From an uncultured Bacteroidales bacterium (GTDB lineage: Bacteria; Bacteroidota; Bacteroidia; Bacteroidales; Bacteroidaceae): a stretch of 21,784 bases of DNA. The stretch is taken from positions 1 to 21,784 of the forward strand of contig CAMAMZ010000013.1 of the NCBI GenBank assembly GCA_945837185.1, written 5' to 3'. Shown here one piece after another: positions 1 through 5,892 of this stretch (the stretch's first letter is position 1; each line of letters begins with the position of its first letter). Under the pieces are notes generated by a model, which worked only from the letters and a program-made list of their open reading frames with translations, did no database searches and was not told the origin of the DNA. The position numbers and the translations under genes are program-made.

Positions 1-21
1 AAAGTCACATTTTAACATATT

Positions 22-149
22 GCAACAAAACCTCGAAATCCCAGTTGCGAATCGCTGAAACATAGTTGGATGAAGCGAATTGGAGGAACTATGAATGAGA
101 GAGGAAAGGACGCAACAAGCCTCACAATGTCAGTTGCGAATCGCTGAAA
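22..149. repeat. Two-copy direct repeat with a conserved internal stem
   Basis: The 19-mer CAGTTGCGAATCGCTGAAA occurs exactly at 42-60 and 131-149. Similarity extends leftward to 22 and 112 with a few substitutions and small gaps, giving units of about 38-39 bases repeated every 90 bases. In both copies GCAAC at the left end (22-26, 112-116) can pair with GTTGC inside (44-48, 133-137), while the bases between have changed. The 51 bases between the copies are not repeated. This could be a dispersed intergenic repeat family or, less likely, the remnant of an array. Confidence 0.65.
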
Positions 150-234
150 AAATGTCCCGAATGACTTGAATAACAGGGATTAAGGGCGAGAGGAGGGAAT
201 GGAGAGTACCCAATATGTCAAACCCAAATTTGGT

Positions 235-313
235 GAATTAACAAATTAACAAACTCACATTTTTGCAGCACGAAAAAAAATGTTAATTTGTTAATTTGTT
301 AATTTGTTAATTC
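235..313. repeat. 19-bp perfect inverted repeat with TTAATTTG tandem units
   Basis: The arm 235-253 is the exact reverse complement of 295-313, with a 41-base loop between. The right arm is part of a run of TTAATTTG units from 283 to 312 (3.75 copies). The stem is almost wholly A-T, so it is not a classical GC-rich terminator. Its position about 20 bases past the gmd stop suggests a role in 3'-end formation or transcript stability (inference). Confidence 0.6.
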
Positions 314-335
314 CACTTTTCCACGATAGATAATG

Positions 336-1430
336 CTACTTCACAATGCCCTTCTCCAGATATTCCGCGAGATTGGTGCGCATGACAGAGGCGACATGGT
401 CGGCAGCAACTTTCTGCATGTCGTGTGCCACCATGATATGAACCAATTCCTCGAAACTTGTTGTTTGCGGATTCCATCCGAGTTCGTTCTTCGCCTTGGT
501 AGGATCACCCCAAAGGTTGACAACATCGGTGGGACGATAGAAGTCTTCACTGACTGCCACAACAACCTTTCCGGTCTTCACATCAATGCCTTTCTCATTG
601 ATGCCTTCCCCCTCCCAACGAAGCTCGATGCCGGCATATCGGAAGGCAAGGGTAGCAAACTCGCGAACGGTATGCTGCACACCTGTGGCAATCACAAAGT
701 CTTCGGGCGTGTCGTGTTGCAGAATCAGCCACATGCACTCCACATAGTCTTTGGCATAACCCCAGTCGCGCAAGGAGTCGAGGTTGCCAAGGTATAGGCA
801 TTCTTGCTTGCCTTGGGCAATGCGGGCTGCAGCAAGGGTTATCTTACGTGTCACGAAAGTTTCTCCTCTGCGTTCCGACTCATGATTGAAGAGGATGCCT
901 GAGCAGCAGAACATATTGTAGGCCTCACGATATTCCTTGACAATCCAGAAGCCGTAGAGTTTGGCCACCGCATAGGGGCTATAGGGATGGAAAGGTGTAT
1001 TTTCATTCTGCGGAACCTCCTCGACCTTACCATAAAGTTCAGAGGTGGAAGCTTGATAGATGCGGCATGTATGCTCCAAATGGTTGGTTCTTACGGCTTC
1101 GAGGATTCGGAGCACGCCAACCGCATCGACATTGGCAGTGAACTCAGGAGCATCGAAACTTACCTGCACATGACTTTGGGCAGCAAGATTATAGATTTCC
1201 GTGGGTTGCACCTTACCAATAAGTTTTACCAGCGACATGGAGTCGGTCATATCAGCATAATGAAGGTGGAAGTTGGGCGTACCTTCCAAATGGGCGATAC
1301 GCTCACGGTAGTCGACCGAGGAACGACGGATAATGCCATGAACCTCATAGCCTTTGGCTAACAGAAACTCTGAGAGATAACTGCCATCTTGTCCGGTGAC
1401 ACCAGTTATCAGTGCTACTTTCTTTTCCAT
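336..1430 (-). CDS. gmd: GDP-mannose 4,6-dehydratase
   Basis: Converts GDP-D-mannose to GDP-4-keto-6-deoxy-D-mannose in the cytoplasm, the first committed step to GDP-L-fucose. The protein has 364 residues, close to the usual 345-375. It is an extended short-chain dehydrogenase: the NADP-binding loop is TGVTGQDGSYL near residues 9-19, and the catalytic residues appear as T129 and E131 in QASTSELYG and Y153/K157 in SPYAVAK. A RRSS segment at 35-38 fits NADP phosphate binding. The start MEKKVALITG puts the Rossmann strand at the N-terminus as expected. It lies 29 bases downstream of fcl on the same strand, so the two are very probably one transcript from the promoter at 2468-2498. The identification is firm. 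Confidence 0.97.
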   Translation of the reverse strand: MEKKVALITGVTGQDGSYLSEFLLAKGYEVHGIIRRSSVDYRERIAHLEGTPNFHLHYADMTDSMSLVKLIGKVQPTEIYNLAAQSHVQVSFDAPEFTANVDAVGVLRILEAVRTNHLEHTCRIYQASTSELYGKVEEVPQNENTPFHPYSPYAVAKLYGFWIVKEYREAYNMFCCSGILFNHESERRGETFVTRKITLAAARIAQGKQECLYLGNLDSLRDWGYAKDYVECMWLILQHDTPEDFVIATGVQHTVREFATLAFRYAGIELRWEGEGINEKGIDVKTGKVVVAVSEDFYRPTDVVNLWGDPTKAKNELGWNPQTTSFEELVHIMVAHDMQKVAADHVASVMRTNLAEYLEKGIVK

Positions 1431-1459
1431 ACTGTATGATTCTATTTGATAATGAATAA

Positions 1460-2401
1460 TTAGCGTTCAGCACGCATGGGATTGTGAAGGAAATCGTGGT
1501 AGGCCAAACGGATGCCCTCTTCGAGTTCCACCTTATATCGCCAACCAAGTTTCTCGGCCTTGCTCACATCGAGGAGTTTGCGGGGAGTGCCGTTGGGACG
1601 TGAGGCATCCCAGTGGATAGTGCCTTCGAAACCTACGATTCGAGCTACCATTTCAGCAAGTGCCTTGATGGTAATTTCCTTGCCTGTTCCGGCATTGACG
1701 GTTTCATTGCCAGAATAATGGTTCATGAGGAAAACACAGAGGTTAGCCAAATCGTCGACATACAGGAACTCACGCAAAGGAGAACCATCGCCCCAGCAGG
1801 TAACCTGCTCAACACCAGCCTCTTTAGCCTCATGGAACCGACGGATGAGGGCAGGGAGCACATGGGAATGCTCCGGATGATAGTTATCGTTGGGGCCATA
1901 AAGGTTGGTAGGCATCACGGAAATATAGTCGGTACCGTATTGTTTGTTGAGATACTCGCAATATTTAAGTCCGGAAATCTTTGCAAGGGCATAAGCTTCA
2001 TTGGTCTTTTCTAATGCACTGGTGAGTAGACAGCTCTCAGGCATGGGTTGAGGTGCCATGCGCGGATAGATGCAGGAGGAGCCGAGAAACTCGAGTTTCT
2101 TGCAGCCATTTTTCCATGCGGCATGAATGACATTCATTTCGAGCATCATATTCTGATACATGAAATCGGCCAAAGCGCTTTGGTTGGCGATGATGCCTCC
2201 TACCTTTGCCGCAGCAAGGAACACATAGTCAGGTTTTTCCTGTGCAAAGAAGGCCTCCACCTGGTCTTGCCTTATCAAATCGAGCTCTTGATGCGTTCGG
2301 GTAATGATGTTGCCATAGCCTTGGCGCCGGAGCTCGCGCACGATGGCGGAGCCTACCATTCCACGATGCCCGGCCACATAAATTTTACTGTCCTTTTCCA
2401 T
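1460..2401 (-). CDS. fcl: GDP-L-fucose synthase
   Basis: Epimerises and reduces GDP-4-keto-6-deoxy-mannose to GDP-L-fucose with NADPH, taking the product of Gmd. The protein has 313 residues, against about 320 in Escherichia coli. It shows the dinucleotide loop GHRGMVGSA at 11-19, the family stretch LAAAKVGGI at 62-70, the catalytic serine in GSSCIYP (S108) and the YxxxK pair Y137/K141 in YALAK. The segments SVMPTNLYGPND and GTPRKLLDVSKAEKLGW are also typical. It is the first gene of the fcl-gmd pair. In Bacteroidales, GDP-fucose feeds fucosylated capsule and glycoproteins; which of these applies here cannot be read from the window. Confidence 0.96.
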   Translation of the reverse strand: MEKDSKIYVAGHRGMVGSAIVRELRRQGYGNIITRTHQELDLIRQDQVEAFFAQEKPDYVFLAAAKVGGIIANQSALADFMYQNMMLEMNVIHAAWKNGCKKLEFLGSSCIYPRMAPQPMPESCLLTSALEKTNEAYALAKISGLKYCEYLNKQYGTDYISVMPTNLYGPNDNYHPEHSHVLPALIRRFHEAKEAGVEQVTCWGDGSPLREFLYVDDLANLCVFLMNHYSGNETVNAGTGKEITIKALAEMVARIVGFEGTIHWDASRPNGTPRKLLDVSKAEKLGWRYKVELEEGIRLAYHDFLHNPMRAER

Positions 2402-2458
2402 AATTTCTACTACTATTTAATAGCGTTCCTAAATTATTGAAACTCACATGTTTCCTTA

Positions 2459-2477
2459 TCTACCTTACAAAGGTAGA
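2459..2477. promoter_or_regulatory. Possible operator palindrome over the fcl promoter
   Basis: TCTACCTT (2459-2466) and AAGGTAGA (2470-2477) form a perfect 8-bp inverted repeat with a 3-base centre (ACA). It covers the TAnnTTTG box and the expected transcription start. No T-run follows on either strand, so a terminator is unlikely. A DNA-binding regulator site is the more natural reading, but no regulator gene lies in the window. Confidence 0.4.
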
Positions 2478-2498
2478 GATTTTTAGGCGCACTGCAAA
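2468..2498 (-). promoter_or_regulatory. Bacteroidetes-type promoter of fcl-gmd
   Basis: On the minus strand, TTTG (plus-strand 2495-2498) is followed after exactly 19 bases by TACCTTTG (2468-2475). This matches the TTTG/TAnnTTTG promoter known for the Bacteroidetes primary sigma factor. Transcription would begin a few bases further on, leaving a leader of about 60 bases before the fcl ATG at 2401. The downstream box lies within an 8-bp inverted repeat at 2459-2477, which could be an operator. Confidence 0.75.
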
Positions 2499-2538
2499 AA
2501 AAATACACAAAAATTTATCATTCAGAAAGAAAAGGGTG

Positions 2539-3246
2539 TTAGCGCAACCAACGGAATACGAGTTCCAATACAGAAGGTGTGAGCAAAGCCGTGAGGATAC
2601 CATTGAGGGTGAGTCCCAAACTGGCATAAGCTCCCACAAAGGGATCGCGCTCCATGGCAGCCGAAGTGCCTAAAGCATGTGAAGCAGCACCTAAAGAAAG
2701 TCCGCGCGCCATAGGGTTGTTCACACGCCCTACGGTCATCACCTTGAAACCTGTCACTGCTCCAATGAGTCCTGTAATGACAACGATGGCCGCTGTGAGC
2801 GAAGGGATTCCTCCCACAGCCTGGGTTACCTCCATGGCAATAGGTGTAGTGACCGACTTGGCAGCCAACGAAATGACAACCACATGGGAGGCTCCTAAGA
2901 GTTGGGCGGTAATGACCACACTGATGATGCCCACCACACAACCTACCATCTGCGAAAGCAAGATAGGAACCAACTGTTTTTTGATTTGGGAAAGCTGGAG
3001 ATAGAGGGGCACTCCGAGAGCCACCACCGCAGGCTTCAACCAAAATTCAATCATCTTGCCACTTTCCTGATAGGTTTCATAGGGAATGTTGAAGCCAATG
3101 AGAAAGAGGATGATGAGCGCAATGGAAACAAGGATGGGATTGATCAAAATCCAACCCGTTCGCTTTTGCAGCAAGCGCGCCCCTGCGTAAATGCCAAAAG
3201 TGAGGGCAAGCAGGAAATATTGATTAGTGAATAGAGCTGTCATCAT
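2539..3246 (-). CDS. lrgB: LrgB family membrane protein
   Basis: An integral membrane protein of 235 residues, the usual length of LrgB/CidB proteins. These act with LrgA/CidA-type partners and have been linked to control of murein hydrolase activity, cell lysis and, more recently, export of small metabolites such as pyruvate or glycolate in other bacteria. Hydrophobic segments run through most of the length, for example near 10-25, 33-52, 64-85, 92-117 and 146-170. The family stretch AAKSVTTPIAMEVTQAVGG is near 127-145, and the GAASHALGTSAA segment near 186-197. It overlaps the end of lrgA by about 20 bases, implying translational coupling. The start could be either of two adjacent ATGs (3246 or 3243). 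The substrate is unknown here. Confidence 0.92.
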   Translation of the reverse strand: MMTALFTNQYFLLALTFGIYAGARLLQKRTGWILINPILVSIALIILFLIGFNIPYETYQESGKMIEFWLKPAVVALGVPLYLQLSQIKKQLVPILLSQMVGCVVGIISVVITAQLLGASHVVVISLAAKSVTTPIAMEVTQAVGGIPSLTAAIVVITGLIGAVTGFKVMTVGRVNNPMARGLSLGAASHALGTSAAMERDPFVGAYASLGLTLNGILTALLTPSVLELVFRWLR

Positions 3247-3619
3247 TGTCAGAATGTTTATGTAACTTGTCGGATATTTTACGTTCTCCCTTCGTGGCTA
3301 TCTGGTGCGTATGACCTGTGATTAGGAGCACAACCATGGTGCTGACGATAGTGGCCACCACAATGGGAAGGGCTTCGGCACGAATGAGGTCGAAATAGCA
3401 CATTAAGGCCACCCCCGGGGGCACAAAGAAGAAGCCGAGATTGGCAATGAGGAAATCTGTCAAACCCCTCACCCACTCTAACTTGACAACACGCAACTTG
3501 AGCAATAGGGTGAGCAGCAGCATGCCGATGATGCTGGAAGGGAGCTTCATGCCTGTGAGCATAATGACGAGCTCACCTAAAGCAAGGCATCCGAACAAGA
3601 TAAAACATTGTCTTACCAT
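3224..3619 (-). CDS. lrgA: CidA/LrgA family membrane protein
   Basis: A small holin-like membrane protein of 131 residues when started at the ATG at 3619 (MVRQCFILFG), with about four transmembrane segments. The motif GMKLPSSIIGMLLL near 23-36 is characteristic of the family (known consensus LPGSVIGMLLLF), and VPPGVALM near 67-74 matches the usual second conserved stretch. The open frame extends upstream to 3709, but those extra residues are polar, unlike the family, and cover the promoter-like TACCTTTG at 3667-3674, so I prefer the internal start. The C-terminal tail after the last membrane segment is charged and histidine-rich. It overlaps lrgB, and the two form one unit. Confidence 0.88.
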   Translation of the reverse strand: MVRQCFILFGCLALGELVIMLTGMKLPSSIIGMLLLTLLLKLRVVKLEWVRGLTDFLIANLGFFFVPPGVALMCYFDLIRAEALPIVVATIVSTMVVLLITGHTHQIATKGERKISDKLHKHSDNDDSSIH

Positions 3620-3666
3620 AACAACAAACTTTGCTAAAATAGAGTTATCTTTTCTTAAACTATGTG

Positions 3667-3674
3667 CAAAGGTA
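3667..3674 (-). promoter_or_regulatory. Promoter-like -7 box for lrgAB
   Basis: On the minus strand this reads TACCTTTG, matching TAnnTTTG, about 48 bases upstream of the chosen lrgA start. I could not find a TTTG at the usual 19-21 bases upstream, so only the proximal box is supported. Confidence 0.45.
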
Positions 3675-3759
3675 TTGTTTTTTTGTGAAAGAATGGTGTA
3701 AATCTTCAAAAAAACATCGAGTTTTTTGACAAGATAGTCGGGAATTCATTTTTTTTATG

Positions 3760-3767
3760 TAAGTTTG
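3760..3767 (+). promoter_or_regulatory. Promoter-like -7 box for the META lipoprotein gene
   Basis: TAAGTTTG matches TAnnTTTG and lies 28 bases before the ATG at 3796. The distal TTTG is not at standard spacing. It is divergent from the lrgAB box, so the 3620-3795 gap is a two-way promoter region. Confidence 0.5.
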
Positions 3768-3795
3768 CAGCGAAATCAAAAGGTATAAAAGCAAA

Positions 3796-4215
3796 ATGAA
3801 GAAAATTCTGATGATGGCGGCCACAACAGCCGCGCTGATGACAGCCTGCTGTTCAACCAAGCAGGTGTCTACTTCTGCATTGAAAGGAGAATGGACCATT
3901 GAAACCATTCAAGGTACTCCCATCGACAAAAACGCAGGTGAGCAGATTCCTTTCTTAGGTTTTGACGTGAATGGCAATAAGCTGTATGGCTGTACGGGAT
4001 GCAACCGCTTGTCGGGAGGACTGGATGTTGTAGACGGCAAGTTTGACTGGTCGAAATTAGCTTGCACGCGGATGATGTGTGCCGATATGACGAACGAAAC
4101 GAAGGTGCTGCAAGCCTTGTCGCAGGTGAAATGGTTCAAGAAAGGTGCCAAGGGTACCCTGGAACTGACCGACGGCAAGGGTAAGACGGTTATGACCCTC
4201 GCTCCGAAGAAATAA
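3796..4215 (+). CDS. META domain (HslJ-like) lipoprotein
   Basis: A 139-residue exported lipoprotein. The N-terminus MKKILMMAATTAALMTAC is a short signal peptide with C18 as the likely lipidated cysteine, directly followed by C19. From about residue 27 there is one META domain: LKGEWTIETIQG, the GCNRLSGG loop at 68-75, and the TRMMC segment at 91-95, which corresponds to the TRMAC of HslJ-type proteins. The molecular role of META proteins is poorly defined; HslJ is linked to heat shock and novobiocin resistance in Escherichia coli. metY starts 27 bases downstream on the same strand, which may be one transcript or simple adjacency. Confidence 0.87.
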   Translation: MKKILMMAATTAALMTACCSTKQVSTSALKGEWTIETIQGTPIDKNAGEQIPFLGFDVNGNKLYGCTGCNRLSGGLDVVDGKFDWSKLACTRMMCADMTNETKVLQALSQVKWFKKGAKGTLELTDGKGKTVMTLAPKK

Positions 4216-4242
4216 AAGAATCACCCATTCATGTAAGTCCAG

Positions 4243-5532
4243 ATGATGACAGACAAACGACGGATTGGCACCAAATGTGTGCAGAGCGGATGGACTCCCG
4301 CCAATGGTGAACCGCGCGTGCTCCCTATTATCCAGAGCACAACTTTTAAATATGAGAACTCGGAGGAGATGGCTCTTCTCTTCGACTTGAAGAAAGAGGG
4401 GTATTTCTATACACGCCTGCAAAATCCTACCAACGATGCGGTAGCGGCAAAGATTGCGGCCTTGGAAGGGGGTGTAGGTGCCGTTCTGACCTCCAGCGGA
4501 CAGGCAGCCAACTTCTATGCCATTTTCAATATCTGTGAGGCCGGTGGCCATATCGTGGTGTGCAACGGTATTTACGGTGGCACCTTCAACCTCTTTGGCG
4601 TAACGCTCAAGAAGTTGGGCATTGATTGCACTTTTGTGGATGCCCAAGCCTCCGACGAGGTGCTGCACGAAGCTTTCAGACCCAATACGAAGGCGCTCTT
4701 TGGCGAAACGATTACCAATCCGGGATGCAACGTGTTGGATATTGAGCGCTTTGCACGAATTGCCCACAGTCATGGGGTGCCTCTCATTGTAGACAATACT
4801 TTTGCCACCCCTATCAATTGCAGACCTTTTGAATGGGGATGTGACATTGTGACACACTCTACCACAAAGTATATGGATGGCCACGCCACCCAGGTGGGAG
4901 GCTGTGTGGTGGACAGCGGCAACTTTGACTGGGACGCACATGCTGACAAGTTTCCGGGATTGTGCACACCGGACACCTCTTATCACGGCATTACCTACAC
5001 CCAACAGTTTGGCAAGATGGCCTACACCACGAAGTTAGTGGCTCAGCTGATGCGTGACTTAGGGTCGATACCTGCACCCCAAAACTCTTTTCTGTTGAAC
5101 TTGGGGTTGGAGACCTTGCACCTGCGCATGCCACGGCATTGTGAGAACGCCCGGAAAGTGGCTGAATTCCTGCAGGCGGATGAGCGTGTGGCTTGGGTGC
5201 GCTATCCAGGCCTCAAGGATAGTAGCGACCATGCTTTGGCCGAGAAGTACTTGCCAAACGGGTCGTGTGGCGTGATGGCCTTCGGCCTGAAAGGCGACCG
5301 CAATACGGCTATCCAATTCATGGATGCGCTGAAGATGATTGCGATTGTAACCCATGTGGCCGATGCCCGTTCGTGTGTGTTGCATCCGGCCAGTCATACT
5401 CACCGACAGCTCTCTGACGAGCAGCTGAAGGAAGCCGGAATAGCACCTGACCTGATTCGCTTGTCGGTGGGCATCGAAGATGTGGAGGATATTCTGGATG
5501 ATATTAAACAGGCATTGGCGCAATGCTCTTAA
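4243..5532 (+). CDS. metY: O-acetylhomoserine sulfhydrylase (PLP-dependent)
   Basis: Makes homocysteine (or methionine with methanethiol) from O-acetylhomoserine and sulfide, in methionine synthesis. At 429 residues it has the usual length of MetY (about 425-435), longer than the roughly 380-400 of cystathionine synthases and lyases. Visible features are YTRLQNPTND at 56-65, including the Tyr and Arg that contact the cofactor phosphate; LTSSGQAA near 82-89; VDNTFATP; and the PLP lysine K209 in HSTTKYMDGH. The C-terminal SVGIEDVEDILDDI is also typical. The start may be either of two adjacent ATGs. The main alternative within the Cys/Met PLP family would be another gamma-replacement enzyme, but length and motifs favour MetY. 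Confidence 0.93.
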   Translation: MMTDKRRIGTKCVQSGWTPANGEPRVLPIIQSTTFKYENSEEMALLFDLKKEGYFYTRLQNPTNDAVAAKIAALEGGVGAVLTSSGQAANFYAIFNICEAGGHIVVCNGIYGGTFNLFGVTLKKLGIDCTFVDAQASDEVLHEAFRPNTKALFGETITNPGCNVLDIERFARIAHSHGVPLIVDNTFATPINCRPFEWGCDIVTHSTTKYMDGHATQVGGCVVDSGNFDWDAHADKFPGLCTPDTSYHGITYTQQFGKMAYTTKLVAQLMRDLGSIPAPQNSFLLNLGLETLHLRMPRHCENARKVAEFLQADERVAWVRYPGLKDSSDHALAEKYLPNGSCGVMAFGLKGDRNTAIQFMDALKMIAIVTHVADARSCVLHPASHTHRQLSDEQLKEAGIAPDLIRLSVGIEDVEDILDDIKQALAQCS

Positions 5533-5544
5533 TAAAGCCAACAA

Positions 5545-5585
5545 ACACAAAGGGTATGTCATTTTGACATACCCTTTGTTTGTTG
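5545..5585 (+). terminator. Hairpin terminator after metY
   Basis: A perfect 15-bp stem (5547-5561 with 5565-5579) has a TTT loop and starts 15 bases after the metY stop. The right arm ends in a T-rich stretch (CTTTGTTTG) and the left arm is A-rich, so it may work in both directions in this convergent region. Confidence 0.8.
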
Positions 5586-5624
5586 CACAGATAGCGACTC
5601 CCTGCTTTTCTCTTCGTACAGTGC

Positions 5625-5692
5625 ACGTTCAGCACTCGTTGTTCTCCACACTTTTACGAGCGCACATCGAGTGCTGAACGAGTACTGAACGT
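5625..5692. repeat. Nested inverted repeats between convergent genes
   Basis: GTTCAGCACTCG (5627-5638) is perfectly inverted at 5668-5679. A second, 16-base inverted partner of 5625-5640 lies directly after, at 5677-5692, with one mismatch. The right side is therefore a tandem pair of an 11-base CGAGTxCTGAA unit (5668-5678, 5679-5689), and the left arm can pair with either copy. No T-run follows, so this is not a simple terminator. Confidence 0.6.
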
Positions 5693-5741
5693 AGGAAGGG
5701 TGTGGCTGTTGTCCGACCAAGAGGTATTTAACACATAACAA

Positions 5742-5780
5742 ATACGCCCGAAGACCTTTTTTACAGGACTTCGGGCGTAT
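5742..5780 (-). terminator. Hairpin terminator after the CapD-like gene
   Basis: A 12-bp perfect GC-containing stem, ATACGCCCGAAG (5742-5753) with 5769-5780, is extended inward after one mismatch by 3 bp (5755-5757 with 5765-5767). It lies about 110 bases past the stop of the minus-strand gene ending at 5893. On the minus strand it is followed by a moderately T-rich stretch (TTGTTATGTG). Confidence 0.65.
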
Positions 5781-5809
5781 ATATTTGCTCTTTGAAGTTT
5801 CATCGAAAA

Positions 5810-5852
5810 CGATATTATTTTATAACGAGTTGACAATCAACTGATAATATCG
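5810..5852 (-). other. Compound hairpin in the 3' region of the CapD-like gene
   Basis: An outer 9-bp stem (5810-5818 with 5844-5852) encloses an inner 6-bp stem (AGTTGA 5828-5833 with TCAACT 5837-5842, loop CAA), leaving a one-sided 9-base bulge. It lies 41 bases past the stop at 5893 and before the terminator at 5742-5780, so it would be in the 3' untranslated RNA. Its function is unknown. Confidence 0.45.
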
Positions 5853-5892
5853 CTTAAATCACTTTTTCAAAGCAGCCACTTTTGTCAAATTG

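Larger units (their letters stand above)
1..335. other. Gene-free stretch with repeats, downstream of gmd
   Basis: I see no credible coding region here. The stretch lies beyond the stop of gmd on the minus strand. It holds a pair of about 38-base direct repeats (22-60 and 112-149), and an AT-rich inverted repeat whose right arm is built of TTAATTTG units (235-313). The latter may shape the 3' end of the gmd transcript. What lies to the left of position 1 is unknown. Confidence 0.6.

Noticed and set aside
22..149. CRISPR array
   Set aside because: There are only two copies, the left halves are not identical, the gap is 51 bases, and no cas gene is in the window.
3620..3709. Longer N-terminus for LrgA
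   Set aside because: The segment is polar, covers a TAnnTTTG promoter box and is not expected for this membrane family.
4057..5004. Long (315-residue) frame opposite metY
   Set aside because: It is fully antisense to a well-supported enzyme gene and has no domain features. Similar long antisense frames lie opposite the CapD-like, grpE, dnaJ and tkt genes.
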